Origin: Triticum aestivum
Taxonomy: Eukaryota; Streptophyta; Magnoliopsida; Poales; Poaceae
DNA length: 64,000 nucleotides
Reading direction: 5' to 3'
Assembly: GCF_018294505.1 (NCBI RefSeq)
Contig: NC_057795.1
Coordinates: 523,533,184-523,597,183 of the forward strand
A program made the translations under genes and the position numbers. Below, one piece after another: positions 1 through 8,744 of the stretch (positions within the stretch are counted from its first letter, which is position 1; each line of letters opens with the position of its first letter). The notes under the pieces were generated by a model, which was not told the origin of the DNA, searched no databases, and saw only the letters and a list, made by a program, of their open reading frames with translations.

Positions 1-35
1 ATTGATGTTCCGTGCAATGCATGGGCATCTTGCTA
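1..35 (+). mobile_element. Helitron 3' terminus (inner of a doubled pair)
   Basis: The segment ends in CTAG after a short hairpin (gtgcaatgcatgggc) and is followed by T, as expected for the 3' end of a plant Helitron, which inserts between A and T. The rest of the element lies left of the window. The same sequence recurs in reverse orientation at 5443-5480. It sits directly inside a second 3' end of the same family (36-106). Confidence 0.7.
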
Positions 36-106
36 GTCTCTCACAAGATAAACTACTCATACAAATGCATCTTGATGTTCCGTGCAATGCACGGGCATCT
101 AGCTAG
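36..106 (+). mobile_element. Helitron 3' terminus (outer of a doubled pair)
   Basis: A second copy of the same terminal sequence, with hairpin ccgtgcaatgcacggg, then atctagCTAG and T. Positions 1-106 together are close to the reverse complement of 5375-5480, so the paired arrangement occurs twice in the window in opposite orientations. No transposase is visible; the family is non-autonomous. Confidence 0.65.
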
Positions 107-120
107 TTACACTCAAAATG

Positions 121-510
121 CAATTGCCCTGCCCGCTTGCATCTCCTCTCCCCTTTCCCTCTACCTTGATCCCCTGCCTGCAGCGCTAGGGTTCTCCAGC
201 GAGCCGTTGCCACTGGTCCCATCTGGCCTGGTCCTCGATGATGCTCTGTCCAGCTAGGCTACATGGCCGGTGGGTAGGGCCAAATATCCCCGGCTGCTCC
301 ACCCTCTGGCACCGCCCCTCATTCTCATGGTCTCCAGCAGCTGTTCCATTGTCGTTCGTCCAACGCACTACTCCGGCGGGCGCCGCACAACTACGGCTGA
401 TGCCACACTATGGCAGAAGGCACCTTATTCCCCCTCCCCTCCTCCCAGGCCATGGCCTTGAGGTGCTGTTGAAGGAGGAGCTCATCCAACAAGGTGAGGA
501 TCTCCTCTAA
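121..510 (+). other. GC-rich gene-like fragment with possible splice donor
   Basis: This stretch is C-rich, resembles a plant 5' UTR or first exon, and ends in aacaag/gtgagg, a good match to a plant splice donor, immediately before an AT-rich repeat. Short overlapping ORFs exist in several frames, and none gives a protein I recognise. It could be a captured 5' gene end or the leader region of an unrecognised transposon. There is no support for an intact gene. Confidence 0.25.
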
Positions 511-540
511 TTTTTTTGCCAAATTTTCATTTTGATCCAC

Positions 541-889
541 TATATGATGAATTGCTATGAGCTGCTTCTACTGCTGTTATATAATGCATTGCTATGAGCT
601 GCTCCTGCTGCTGCTATATGATGAATTGCTATGAGCTATTGCTACTGCTATATGATGAGTTGCTATAAGCCGCTCCCGCTGCTGCTATATGATGAATTGC
701 TATGAGCTGCTCCTGCTGCTGCTATATGATGAATTGCTATGAGCTGCTCCTGCTGCTGCTATATGATGAATTGCTATGAGCTGCTGCTGGTATATGATGA
801 ATTGCACACTACTACTGCTGTTGTATGATGAGTTGCTGTGATCTACTGCTGCCGCTATATGATGCTTTCAGGTGGTGCTGCTATATGAT
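541..889. repeat. Minisatellite, about 36-39 bp unit
   Basis: About nine degenerate tandem copies of a unit near tatatgatgaattgctatga plus gctgctcctgctgctgc. The three central copies are nearly identical, and the outer ones have lost or gained CTG/CTC triplets. It lies just after the possible splice donor at about 495. Confidence 0.85.
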
Positions 890-1671
890 AATAACCAGCC
901 ACTTGGACCACCGAATTTCAATAAATAATTGTTCTTCATTTAAATGTGGGTCATGCGTTCTTTGTTTAAATTAGGCAATGGGATCCCTATGGAAGACATT
1001 GACCAAAGTAGATTGTGCCAAGTAGATGGTATCTTTGTATTTGCATTTTGAACAAATAGTGATGGTCCGTTTTCCTATCATATTAATTACTGCATTGGGT
1101 TCAATTTGTGATGTTTGCAAGTCAAATTAATTTTCATATGGGCAGCAAAATGACAAAATATAATGCAATCTAGACTTTTCACTGATCATACCAAAGAAAA
1201 CCTGAAAAGGAAGGCAATGAAAAGAACTGGTTGGCTTATTACCTGGAGCTTATATTCACAGGTGCTTATTTTCTTAGGATAACTCGTAATAACTGTCCGT
1301 AAGAAACTTGGCCAATAGATCTGACATACAAATAACATGTCACAATGATTGCAATGGAGGAGTGAACTACCATAGCACACTGTATAGGCTGACCAGCGCC
1401 TCTCCTTTTTTTGCGATGTTCCATGAAATTGCCACATACATCTTGTACTTTTTCATTGTGTAACCCTATCTGCAAGTTTATACGGCTAATTTCCAACATC
1501 TCTACATGATAATACATTGCATATCCCTTGCACATATTTAAACCACCAATTAACGATTGTGTGCATAGCATAAACTAGCCATGACTCTGTGTGATGGACT
1601 AGCAGGCACTCTAAGGGAGCCTAATGTAGTGCACTGGAATTCCTACATGCCACCTACGATTTTGTGAAATG
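890..1671. other. Anonymous AT-rich intergenic sequence
   Basis: No ORF with protein-like composition, no RNA gene and no recognisable transposon terminus was seen on either strand. Confidence 0.5.
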
Positions 1672-1840
1672 TACTACCTCTATTCCTAAACATATGTCTT
1701 TGTAGAGATTCCGGTATGGACCACATATAGATGTATATAGATGCATTTTAGAGTGTAGATTCACTCATTTTGCTCCATATGTAGCCTATAGTGGAATCTC
1801 TAGAAAGACTTATATTTAGGAACGGAGATACGAGGTAGTA
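1672..1840. mobile_element. Stowaway MITE (Tc1/mariner-derived), diverged ends
   Basis: Flanked by TA on both sides (1672-1673 and 1839-1840). The left end reads ctacctctattcctaaa and the right end in reverse complement reads CTACCTC...TCTCCGTTCCTAAA, a degenerate form of the Stowaway CTCCCTCCGTTCC terminus with a small insertion near the right tip. The inner part carries the family sequence around tagagattcc and tcactcattttgctcc. It has no coding capacity. Confidence 0.85.
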
Positions 1841-1954
1841 TCATGTATGACATCTACATATCTAATTTAGCAGCCAGTAGTAGAAATCATTGTCTGCACA
1901 AAGGGATTACTGGTCGAAAATCCTAGCAAAGCATGCTGGCAGGCACACAACAAT

Positions 1955-1958
<4 letters not shown>

Positions 1959-1998
<40 letters not shown>
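1959..1998. repeat. (GA)n microsatellite
   Basis: About 40 bp of uninterrupted GA dinucleotide. Apparent ORFs across it on both strands are composition artefacts. Confidence 0.95.
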
Positions 1999-1999
<1 letters not shown>

Positions 2000-2249
2000 G
2001 CACTTACAAGATCATAGCAATGCCTCAGTCCAGGACCTTGGTTGGCCAAGCTGTTAGATCCAGAAGAAACATCGTCCTTGTAGTTTTTGCCAGCTGCATA
2101 ACAGGTAATAGCGACATGTTAGTATATTTGAAGTACATCGGGCAGGTGATGCTGGACAGGTTTAAAGGTGACAAGTATCTAGGCCGTGGCGGGTGCTTGG
2201 CATCTTGCCAAACGGTGGGAATCAGGTTAGAAACGTCAAGGGTGATGAC

Positions 2250-2930
2250 GTTGCGCTAGCTGTCGGGGTCCGATAAGGAGATCTAGAACCGTCAAGTAGG
2301 GTGTTTGTGGAGCGGCTCCGGTAGGGTGGACTACGGTGTGGGGGAAGCGGATCTATGGCCATGGACGAGAGCGTCAGTGAAGCTGCTCCGGTGGTTGGGT
2401 TAAGGATGGTGTCGATGATGCGGATTTGCGGCCGTGGATGGGGCGTCATAAGCTGCTCCGGTAGGTTGGATGAGGGTGCGATGAAGCGGATCTAAGGCCG
2501 TGGACTTGTGAGTTGGCAAAGCGGCCCCGGTACGGTTGAGAATGGTATAGGCGAAGCTACTCCGGTCAAGTTGATGATGGTGTCGGCAAAGCGGCTCCGG
2601 TAGGGTTGAGGAAGGTGTCGGCAAAGAGGATCAGAGGCCGTCGACAGGATCGTCGGTGGGGCGGCTCCGGGGGGTGTGGACGAAGCGTCTCCAGTGGGGA
2701 GTACGAATGAGCCGCTGCAGATGCGCTGCGGTTGACGAGAGTACCGGCGAAGCAGATCCGGCGCCGTGGACAAGGCCGACACTGAATGGGCTGTGGTACA
2801 ATGGTGGATGAGCAGTCTACTTGTTTCTAGTGGAGGTGGGAGGGGTAGATGCGGCCGCAGAAGCAGATCCAGTGAGGTGGATGCCGCTGGCAGTGAATGG
2901 GCTCTGGTACGCCAGTGGATGAGCATTCTA
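2250..2930. repeat. Degenerate GC-rich tandem array
   Basis: Recurring modules gcggctccggtagggt, gatggtgtcggc, aagcggatcta and ggccgtggac follow one another at about 50-60 bp spacing through the whole stretch, with many point changes and indels. Open frames on the minus strand (Arg/Ser/Pro-rich) arise from this repetition and from lack of stops, and resemble no protein family I know. Confidence 0.7.
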
Positions 2931-4453
2931 GGGTTTTGAGAGGGGAAGGGTAGAAAGGCCGATGAAGTACGGGCGGCGTGATGTGAGATGCTCTGGTGCT
3001 TTGGAGTTAGTCGTTTTTGCGGGAGGGGAAGAGGAAATGGGGGTGCCGTGTGGCGGGGGGAACCGGAAGTTACCAAAGCAGCCCCGACCTATCATGTAGA
3101 TGAGGGCGGTATTGTAACTGTTGTTCTCCGTGCACCAAGGACAAAAGGGGAATTTCACATGCTAAAGACTAGGTGGCGGAAATTTTAGAAGGAGGTGGGA
3201 GATTTTGCCGCCCGCGGGATCGTTCGTATCCAGTTTCAACTAATTTTGGACCATGCTAGCGGGAAGGTCATGCGAGACTGTGTACACGGGGCACGCGTCA
3301 GCAGTTAATAACTGGTGTGAAGTCCACCCCAGAAAAAAAAGACAATAACTCGGGATGATGCGCCGATAATTTGGATGTTCACACGGGCGTGCTAATCGTA
3401 CGGGTGTAGAGGCACGTTCAGAAAAAGGGATCAAACGCTCAGCCTATGTATTTCTCGTGTAAATAGATAATTTAGTGCCATTGGTTATTTACTTTAAACA
3501 TAATGCATTGACGTGTTAGTGTAGAGGCGCACAAAAAGAAAAGGATATTGTAGTCCCACAAAAGAAATGGATATTGTAGTCCGCTACTTAAAAGTGTTAC
3601 CTCATATGATTACATAGCCTCCATTTCATAAATTGCGTACCCTTTCAATTCATATATGAATATTACATATATTACTTCATAATAGAACCTTAAATCATCC
3701 AAGACTAATGAATTTGAAAGCAAGAGTAACAATGGTGTATGTACATGATAGCTACATTGGTTGTTTGAAGAAACATCACTGTAACTTTGGCATGCACAAT
3801 TGAAAAGGTTTATTTAGATAGAAAAAATGTGATATGTGAGTGTCCAATCTTTATAGCGTTGAATCGATATTGTACCTTTGGCCATGATACGAAGTAGATA
3901 TTGACTTATGTTCAAGCGATGCACGTCCACGATCGCTAGATAGTGATACGTGAATGAATTGTGCAATCTCTCTCACACGCATACATATCTCATTCCCCTG
4001 CGGGCATTGGAATCACACATGCGCACTTCGTGTATTTATCTCCCTCCGTCAAGGTTAGAATTCGTCTTTCTACCCCATCCTACAAGTCTCTCACACAGAA
4101 ACACACACACTCACCGTCGAACACACCCACCCCTTTAATTACGCCCACCCACAGCCACTAATGTCTCAAAGTATAATTATGTCTCTCACATATATGCCTA
4201 AGGTTAACTCGAGTTCTGGAACCATATGAATACATACAATGGGATTCCAGCAGAGCACCTTTTGTTTTGAGATTTCGCTCTCTCTCTCTCACACACACGC
4301 GCGCGCGCGTAGACGTTGTTTCTCGCTTCATTTTTTCTGGCACTTGCATGCACACCATTTGTTTATCTCCGTGATGCTTTAGGTATGCCTCGCACACATG
4401 CTATCTATCTATCCCTTAATATAGATATGTGTCACACAAACTCCTTCTCCCTG
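2931..4453. other. Anonymous intergenic sequence with short microsatellites
   Basis: No supported gene. It contains an AT-rich central part and CT/CA/CG dinucleotide runs near 4090-4120 and 4276-4310. Confidence 0.5.
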
Positions 4454-4694
4454 CTAGCAAGATGCCCATGCATTGCACATAATATCAAGATGCATTTGTA
4501 TGAGTAGTTTATCTTGTGGGAGAAAAGGATGAACGAGGGAATGCCTTATTTGCAAATGTGGATATGGCTGTGGGTATCTTTTTGCAAAATTTCCATAGTT
4601 TACTTCCTATCCGTCAGATATAAATCGGATGGCCTATATTGCAGGATGGCAGGAACACCATCATCACCAACTCTGTTTTTTATAAGAGTAGAGA
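4454..4694 (-). mobile_element. Short non-autonomous Helitron (241 bp)
   Basis: On the minus strand it begins TCTCTACTCTTATAAAAAAC and ends with hairpin-forming sequence followed by ATCTTGCTAG. This is the TC...CTAG layout of Helitrons without inverted repeats or target duplication. The base after the plus-strand end is T. The family body (aggatgaacgagg, atctttttgcaaaattt, cagatataaatcggatgg) is shared with 5443-5684 and 24615-24797. It has no coding capacity. Confidence 0.8.
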
Positions 4695-4714
4695 TATGTA
4701 AGTGTCACTGCCCC

Positions 4715-4799
4715 CCACCCACACACACACACTTCCCGACACCAAAGGAGTAGGGTGACACCTCGATCTTGATACCAATCTATTGACTGGCTTCTGTCT

Positions 4800-4839
<40 letters not shown>

Positions 4840-5110
4840 TACACACACACACACACAGACACACACACACACTACCCGACACCGAAGGAGTAGGGTGGCA
4901 CCTCGATCTTGATAGTAATCTATCTACTCCTCTTTCAAAAACACACACACTCGCTAGTTGTGCCTCTGTGCCTACCGCGCACACTCTCGATACGTCTTTC
5001 TCTCCCTCCCCCTCCCCACCCCAACCCCAACAATGACAGCAGAAGGGTGACAACTTGATTTGATCTTAATCTGTCAATTGGTTTCTCTCTCAAACATTGT
5101 GTCTCTGTGC
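4715..5110. repeat. Decayed tandem repeat with (CA)n microsatellite
   Basis: Three diverged copies of a unit containing cccgacaccgaaggagtagggtg, acctcgatcttgat and aatctat, starting near 4735, 4875 and 5030, are separated by CA runs. The longest CA tract is at 4801-4872. The minus-strand ORFs rich in CVCVCV are artefacts of the CA tract. Confidence 0.75.
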
Positions 5111-5442
5111 CTCGCTCAGACACACTCGATACGTGTTTTTCTCCGTAGCCCCCACGATATGTAGACTTCTCGCGCGCGCACAACTGTAGTGACGATGATG
5201 CTGAACCCAGTGTGCCTTGTTTTTACCGGCCTCATGTGATAGTTTTCACCCTGTTTTCTGTTAATTAACAAGGCAACCTTTTCTTCGTTACTACTAGTGA
5301 ATCTGAAATCATTCAGGGCAGACATAAAATATATCACTTCAACCCAATTATCGCAGTAACTATTTTAAAAGAAACTAGCTAGATGCCCGTGCGTTGCACG
5401 GAACATCAAGATGCATTTGTGAGTAGTTTATCTTGTGAGAGA

Positions 5443-5684
5443 CTAGCAAGATGCCCATGCATTGCTCGGAACATCAAGATGCATTTATATGAGTAGTTTA
5501 TCTTGTGAGAGAAAATGATGAACGAGGGAAGGCCCTATTTGCAAATGTGGAGAGGGGTGTGGGTATCTTTTTGCAAAATTGCGATAGTTTCCTTCCAATC
5601 CGTCAGATATAAATTGGACGGCCTATATTGCAGGATGGAGGGCACACCATCATCACCAACTCTGTTTTTTTATAAGAGTAGAGA
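5443..5684 (-). mobile_element. Short Helitron inserted into a sibling copy
   Basis: Starts with CTAG preceded by A and ends tataagagtagaga; 242 bp, nearly the same length as the copy at 4454-4694 and alignable throughout. The flanking bases join cleanly into the host Helitron sequence (gtgagaga then aaaggatgaac). Confidence 0.8.
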
Positions 5685-5843
5685 AAAGGATGAACTAGGG
5701 AAGGCCTTATTTGCAAATGTGGAGAGGGGTGTGGGTATCTTTTTGCATAATTGCCATAGTTTCCTTCCTATCCGTTAGATATAAATCCGACGGCCTATAT
5801 TGCAGGACGGCACACACACCATCATCACCAACTCTATTTTCTA

Positions 5844-6005
5844 CTCCCTCTGTTCCTAAATATTTGTCTTTTTAGAGATTTCAACAAGTGACTACATACA
5901 GAGCAAAATGAGTGAATCTACACTCTAAAATATGTCTACATACACATCCGTATGTGGTAGTCCATTTGAAATCTGAAAAAGTCAAATATTTAGGAATAGA
6001 TGGAG
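5844..6005. mobile_element. Stowaway MITE inside a Helitron terminus
   Basis: 162 bp flanked by TA (5842-5843 and 6006-6007). Terminal inverted repeats are CTCCCTCTGTTCCTAAATAT on the left and CTCCATCTATTCCTAAATAT in reverse complement on the right, continuing imperfectly for about 40 bp. It has no coding capacity. Confidence 0.93.
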
Positions 6006-6054
6006 TATAAGAGTAGACATGGAGATATATCTCCAACATGGTCTACAACAAAAA

Positions 6055-6150
6055 TGTGTTGGACTGGTTAACGCCGGATGCTCGCAACGCGATGACCTGA
6101 GTTCAAATTCTGTCTTTAACTTTAGATTTTTATATTATATATTACTTATT
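6055..6150 (+). mobile_element. Possible tRNA-derived SINE head
   Basis: A box-A-like TGGACTGGTTA at 6060-6070 and a box-B-like GTTCAAATTC at 6101-6110 are spaced as in an internal RNA polymerase III promoter, followed by an AT-rich tail. It does not fold as a clean tRNA cloverleaf by eye. No target duplication was established, so this is tentative. Confidence 0.35.
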
Positions 6151-6602
6151 TAATATATACTTCTTTCTCTATTGTACTGATAGAGTACTTAGAATACAAG
6201 ATTAAGGATGGACTTGTTTCTTTTTAACTTTCTGTACGAAGCTGTAGCCACCATGCAAGTCACGTGTACACTGTACATGCAATTAACTTTTTGTAGAGGG
6301 AGAATCATACACGCAATTAACTCAAATGGATTGGATGTGACTTTTATTTCTAGCATAAGAGCATCTCCAACGGCAGCCGACAAATTTCCTCCCGCTTCCT
6401 TCCGCGGAGGACGACATCAAACGCCAGCAGCATACATTTTCACAACTCTAACCAACCAGATGAAATTCGTGCAAACACAGACTATTTTCATATAAGCATG
6501 AAGGATTTCGTATAAAAAGCCGGATCTTCATATAAACATGATGGATTTCATTACATTTACATGAACTAAGCGGTGCTAATCCGGCTCTCTTGGTATAATT
6601 AA
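6151..6602. other. Anonymous sequence, possible 3' flank of the minus-strand pseudogene
   Basis: AT-rich, with a phrase common in grass repeats (agagcatctccaacggc at about 6359) and three repeats of the type ttcatataaacatgatggattt near 6490-6550. No gene is visible. Confidence 0.35.
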
Positions 6603-6724
6603 TACTCCCTCCATCCGTAAATACTTGTCCTAGAAATGGATGTATCTAGACTTATTTTAGTTATATATACATCCATTTTATCCATTCTCAGAACAAATAT
6701 TTTCCGCCAGCCGGAGAGGGAGTA
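6603..6724. mobile_element. Stowaway MITE, short form
   Basis: TA target duplication at 6603-6604 and 6723-6724 around 118 bp. The left end CTCCCTCCATCCGTAAATAC pairs with the right end, which reads CTCCCTCTCCGGCTGGCGGA in reverse complement. The outer tips match well and the inner part is diverged. Non-coding. Confidence 0.85.
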
Positions 6725-6898
6725 CCTAATCTAAATGGCCGCCCGTGGATCCCTTTGTCTTCCTCATGTACGACAAACACTTGCGGGGTCGACGAAGGTC
6801 CTCGGAAGAGACGAGGCAGCAAAGAAACCACCTGAATGCGAAGACGTCGCCTCGGTGGTGGCCCTCATGGGATCCAAGTGGCGGTAGCCTCCCGTGTT

Positions 6899-7309
6899 CT
6901 ACTTCTCCTCGATGATGGCGGCGGACACGGAGAAGCTGGCCACCGACTCGTCGCTCTCCATGCACCCGGCTTCTGTCTCTGCCTGCATGGCGTTACCGCA
7001 GGCACGGGAGGCGCGCCCACAGACACGGGAGGCGCGGCCACCGCAGACACTAGTGGCACGGTACGACGCGGCAGCGACGACACCCGTACCGGCGTGCTCA
7101 CCGCCGTGCCGACGTGGAGCAACTTGCCACTCCTCATCGAGCTGAACTGGAGTGGCGAGTTGCTGAACCACGCGCCGGCTTGGGGCGGCTACTGGCTTCG
7201 TCGGGCCAAGTGAGGTTGGTGAAGCACCGAGCGGCCTCGCCCATATCCGGAGGGCTCGGCGGGCCACCTAGCCGGGTAGTATGCCGGAGAACGGCTCCTC
7301 GGAAGCCAT
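6899..7309 (-). pseudogene. Broken gene-like ORF of unknown function
   Basis: An ATG at 7309-7307 opens a frame of about 136 codons ending at 6899-6901. It is interrupted after 13 codons by TAG (7270-7268). The product would be Ala/Arg/Val-rich with a Ser-rich acidic C-terminus (ESDESVASFSVSAA); I recognise no domain. It looks like a real transcription unit rather than a chance ORF. A TATTTAAA box lies 84 bp upstream of the ATG (7393-7400), followed by a pyrimidine-rich leader, and codon third positions are GC-rich as in grass genes. Its neighbour at 7911-8452 is divergently oriented. It may be a captured host gene fragment; the upstream frames on the plus strand are shadows. Confidence 0.4.
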
Positions 7310-7382
7310 CGGAAGAGTGGAGAAAATGGTGAAGGAGGAGCTGGGGGAGCGGCGGAGGGGTGCGATTCTTGCCTGCTGTCTA

Positions 7383-7476
7383 TCTGGCCTCGTTTAAATA
7401 GAGGGCGGATGGTAGGAGCATGGCCGACGTCTGGCCTCGTTTAAACTAAGGGCGGACAGGAGGAGCTTGGCCGCTA
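7383..7476. repeat. 47-bp direct tandem duplication in the promoter region
   Basis: Two adjacent copies (7383-7429 and 7430-7476) begin tctggcctcgtttaaa and contain gggcgga and ggagc(a/t)tggccg. The first copy holds the TATTTAAA box of the minus-strand pseudogene; the second has a GTTTAAA variant. Confidence 0.8.
7393..7400 (-). promoter_or_regulatory. TATA box for the minus-strand pseudogene
   Basis: TATTTAAA on the minus strand, 84 bp upstream of the ATG at 7309, with a C/T-rich leader between. The spacing is normal for a plant core promoter. Confidence 0.4.
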
Positions 7477-7809
7477 TTGCGTTTAATTCGGGCCCGGTCA
7501 TGAACAGACGTGTGGCCGGAGTAGGTTTCTCGGTTTGCATGCGGGTTTGACGGAGGGGTTTGATGGAGGCGAGGAGGCGTGTTCAGCCGGGCGTGCAGCG
7601 GGCGGCATAGTACTATTCAATTTGATAGCGGGTGGCTCAGTTCCCGATACGGCTTTAATGCAGACGAGGGAGGGGTAGCGGTTCCCGAAATGTTGAACGA
7701 CCAATGATGCATCCTCCTTCAATTAGCATCATGAATGGATGAGGGAAGTAATGGGAGGAGGACTAGGAAAAGAGGTTGCACAATGTGAATGCAATGCACT
7801 TTGCACTCG

Positions 7810-7816
7810 TATAAAG
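7810..7816 (+). promoter_or_regulatory. TATA box for the plus-strand pseudogene
   Basis: TATAAAG in the context cactcgtataaaggtgccc, 95 bp upstream of ATG 7911, with a short CA-rich leader. The spacing fits a plant RNA polymerase II core promoter. Confidence 0.5.
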
Positions 7817-7910
7817 GTGCCCCTCCATTCCAATGCATCTACCACATCGTACGCACCTAAGCATTTGCCTAAGCACCTACACTAAGCGCAAAAGTGCTCA
7901 CTCCAGACCC

Positions 7911-8452
7911 ATGGCGGCGATGCACGCGAGCGCCAGCGGTTGTGCCAGATGGTCCACAACGTCGGCCTGCGACATGGCGCCGAGGATCGTCTCCAGACGG
8001 TGTTCACGACCGGTTGGTGGATGGCCGCCGTCGACGCCAACTATGACTCTCAGTTGGACCAGATGATCGTTGCCACCACCAACAAGTTCACCGTCCTCAA
8101 GAAGCTCGCGGACGACATCGCCGTACTCCTCCAGCCCACGCGCCCGGGCTCCTCATTGCCTGCCACCCTAATCGGCCTCCATGACCGGAACCTCTTTCAA
8201 GCACTGGTGGCCCTGCGACTGCCTGCCGATGCCACGAAGAATGTCCACCTGGAGGTCATGCTCACCGTGAGGCTCCTCCCCCTGTAAGAATTCATCGACC
8301 TACACATCCACATGTACGAGCAAAACGTGTACATAGGTATCTACAAGGCCATTGAGGATGCTACGGTGTTGGCCTTCCTCAACCGGCTGGAAGCCTTGGA
8401 TGCCTTTGCTGAGAAGCACCTTGACCTCGCCACAAAAGTCGCCACTCCTTAG
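7911..8452 (+). pseudogene. Broken gene-like ORF, about 180 codons, unknown family
   Basis: An ATG at 7911 follows a TATA box and short leader. The initial frame (MAAMHAS) changes after about 7-8 codons, evidently by a one-base indel near 7930, into a frame that reads VHNVGLRHGAEDRLQTVF and on. A TAA at 8285-8287 interrupts it, after which protein-like sequence continues (IDLHIHMYEQNVYIGIYKAI) to TAG at 8450-8452. Codon use is strongly GC3-biased, like a grass gene. I recognise no domain; alpha-helical heptad-like stretches appear in the last third. A Helitron 3' end lies 275 bp downstream, so this may be Helitron-captured. Function unknown. Confidence 0.45.
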
Positions 8453-8689
8453 CCGCCGGTCGGTGGCCTGGCGCACTAAGTTGAGGAGGAGGAGGTCGTA
8501 TGTTGATGGATGCATATTTATTCTTGCCTCCTGTAACCATCACTGCGATCACATCATCGTGGCCTTAATTCTTATTGTGCTATTGCATTCTCGTTCCAGT
8601 CAATAGCGACATGTGCGATCCCTTTGCTTAATTATATGCATCACTGTAACTAGTATTCCATCCGTCAATTTATAAGTTGTTCTTACCTT
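8453..8689. other. 3' flank of the pseudogene
   Basis: AT-rich sequence after the last stop. It includes ttccatccgtcaatttataag at about 8659, reminiscent of a truncated MITE tip, without a second end. Confidence 0.3.
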
Positions 8690-8693
8690 TTCC

Positions 8694-8727
8694 ATCAACT
8701 TCGTGCAATGCATGTGCATCTTGCTAG
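8694..8727 (+). mobile_element. Isolated Helitron 3' terminus
   Basis: Ends tcgtgcaatgcatgtgcatcttgCTAG, matching the family terminus at 1-35. The next base is A rather than T, and no matching plus-strand 5' end (TCTCTACT...) was found upstream in this window, so the left boundary is unknown. It could delimit an element carrying the gene-like units at 6899-8452. Confidence 0.55.
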
Positions 8728-8744
8728 AAACACTAGAACATGTC

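Larger units (their letters stand above)
5375..6019 (-). mobile_element. Helitron interrupted by a sibling Helitron and a MITE
   Basis: The 3' end (CTAG at 5375-5378, with hairpin tgcccgtgcgttgcacgg) runs to about 5442. The element resumes at 5685 with aaaggatgaactaggg, exactly where the family body continues, and ends at taagagtagaca near 6019. Between these parts sits a complete member of the same family (5443-5684). The 5' terminus is also split by a Stowaway element (5844-6005). It is a three-member nest of non-autonomous elements. Confidence 0.75.

Noticed and set aside
541..889. Spaced repeats resembling a CRISPR-like array
   Set aside because: Repeats are contiguous and degenerate without unique spacers, in a plant nuclear context; a minisatellite.
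1867..2259. ORFs across the GA tract on both strands
   Set aside because: Composed of Arg-Glu or Ser-Leu dipeptide runs from the (GA)n microsatellite; no protein-like flanks.
2222..3076. Long minus-strand ORFs (up to 194 aa) in the GC-rich array
   Set aside because: The frame is open because of repeated GC-rich modules. Composition is Ser/Pro/His/Arg with no domain, and overlapping frames are equally open.
4680..5183. Cys/Val-rich minus-strand ORFs
   Set aside because: Translation of (CA)n microsatellites and of the decayed tandem unit.
6836..7213. Plus-strand ORF of 125 aa overlapping the minus-strand pseudogene
   Set aside because: The minus-strand frame has promoter, leader and ATG in order; the plus frame has none and is a GC-rich shadow.
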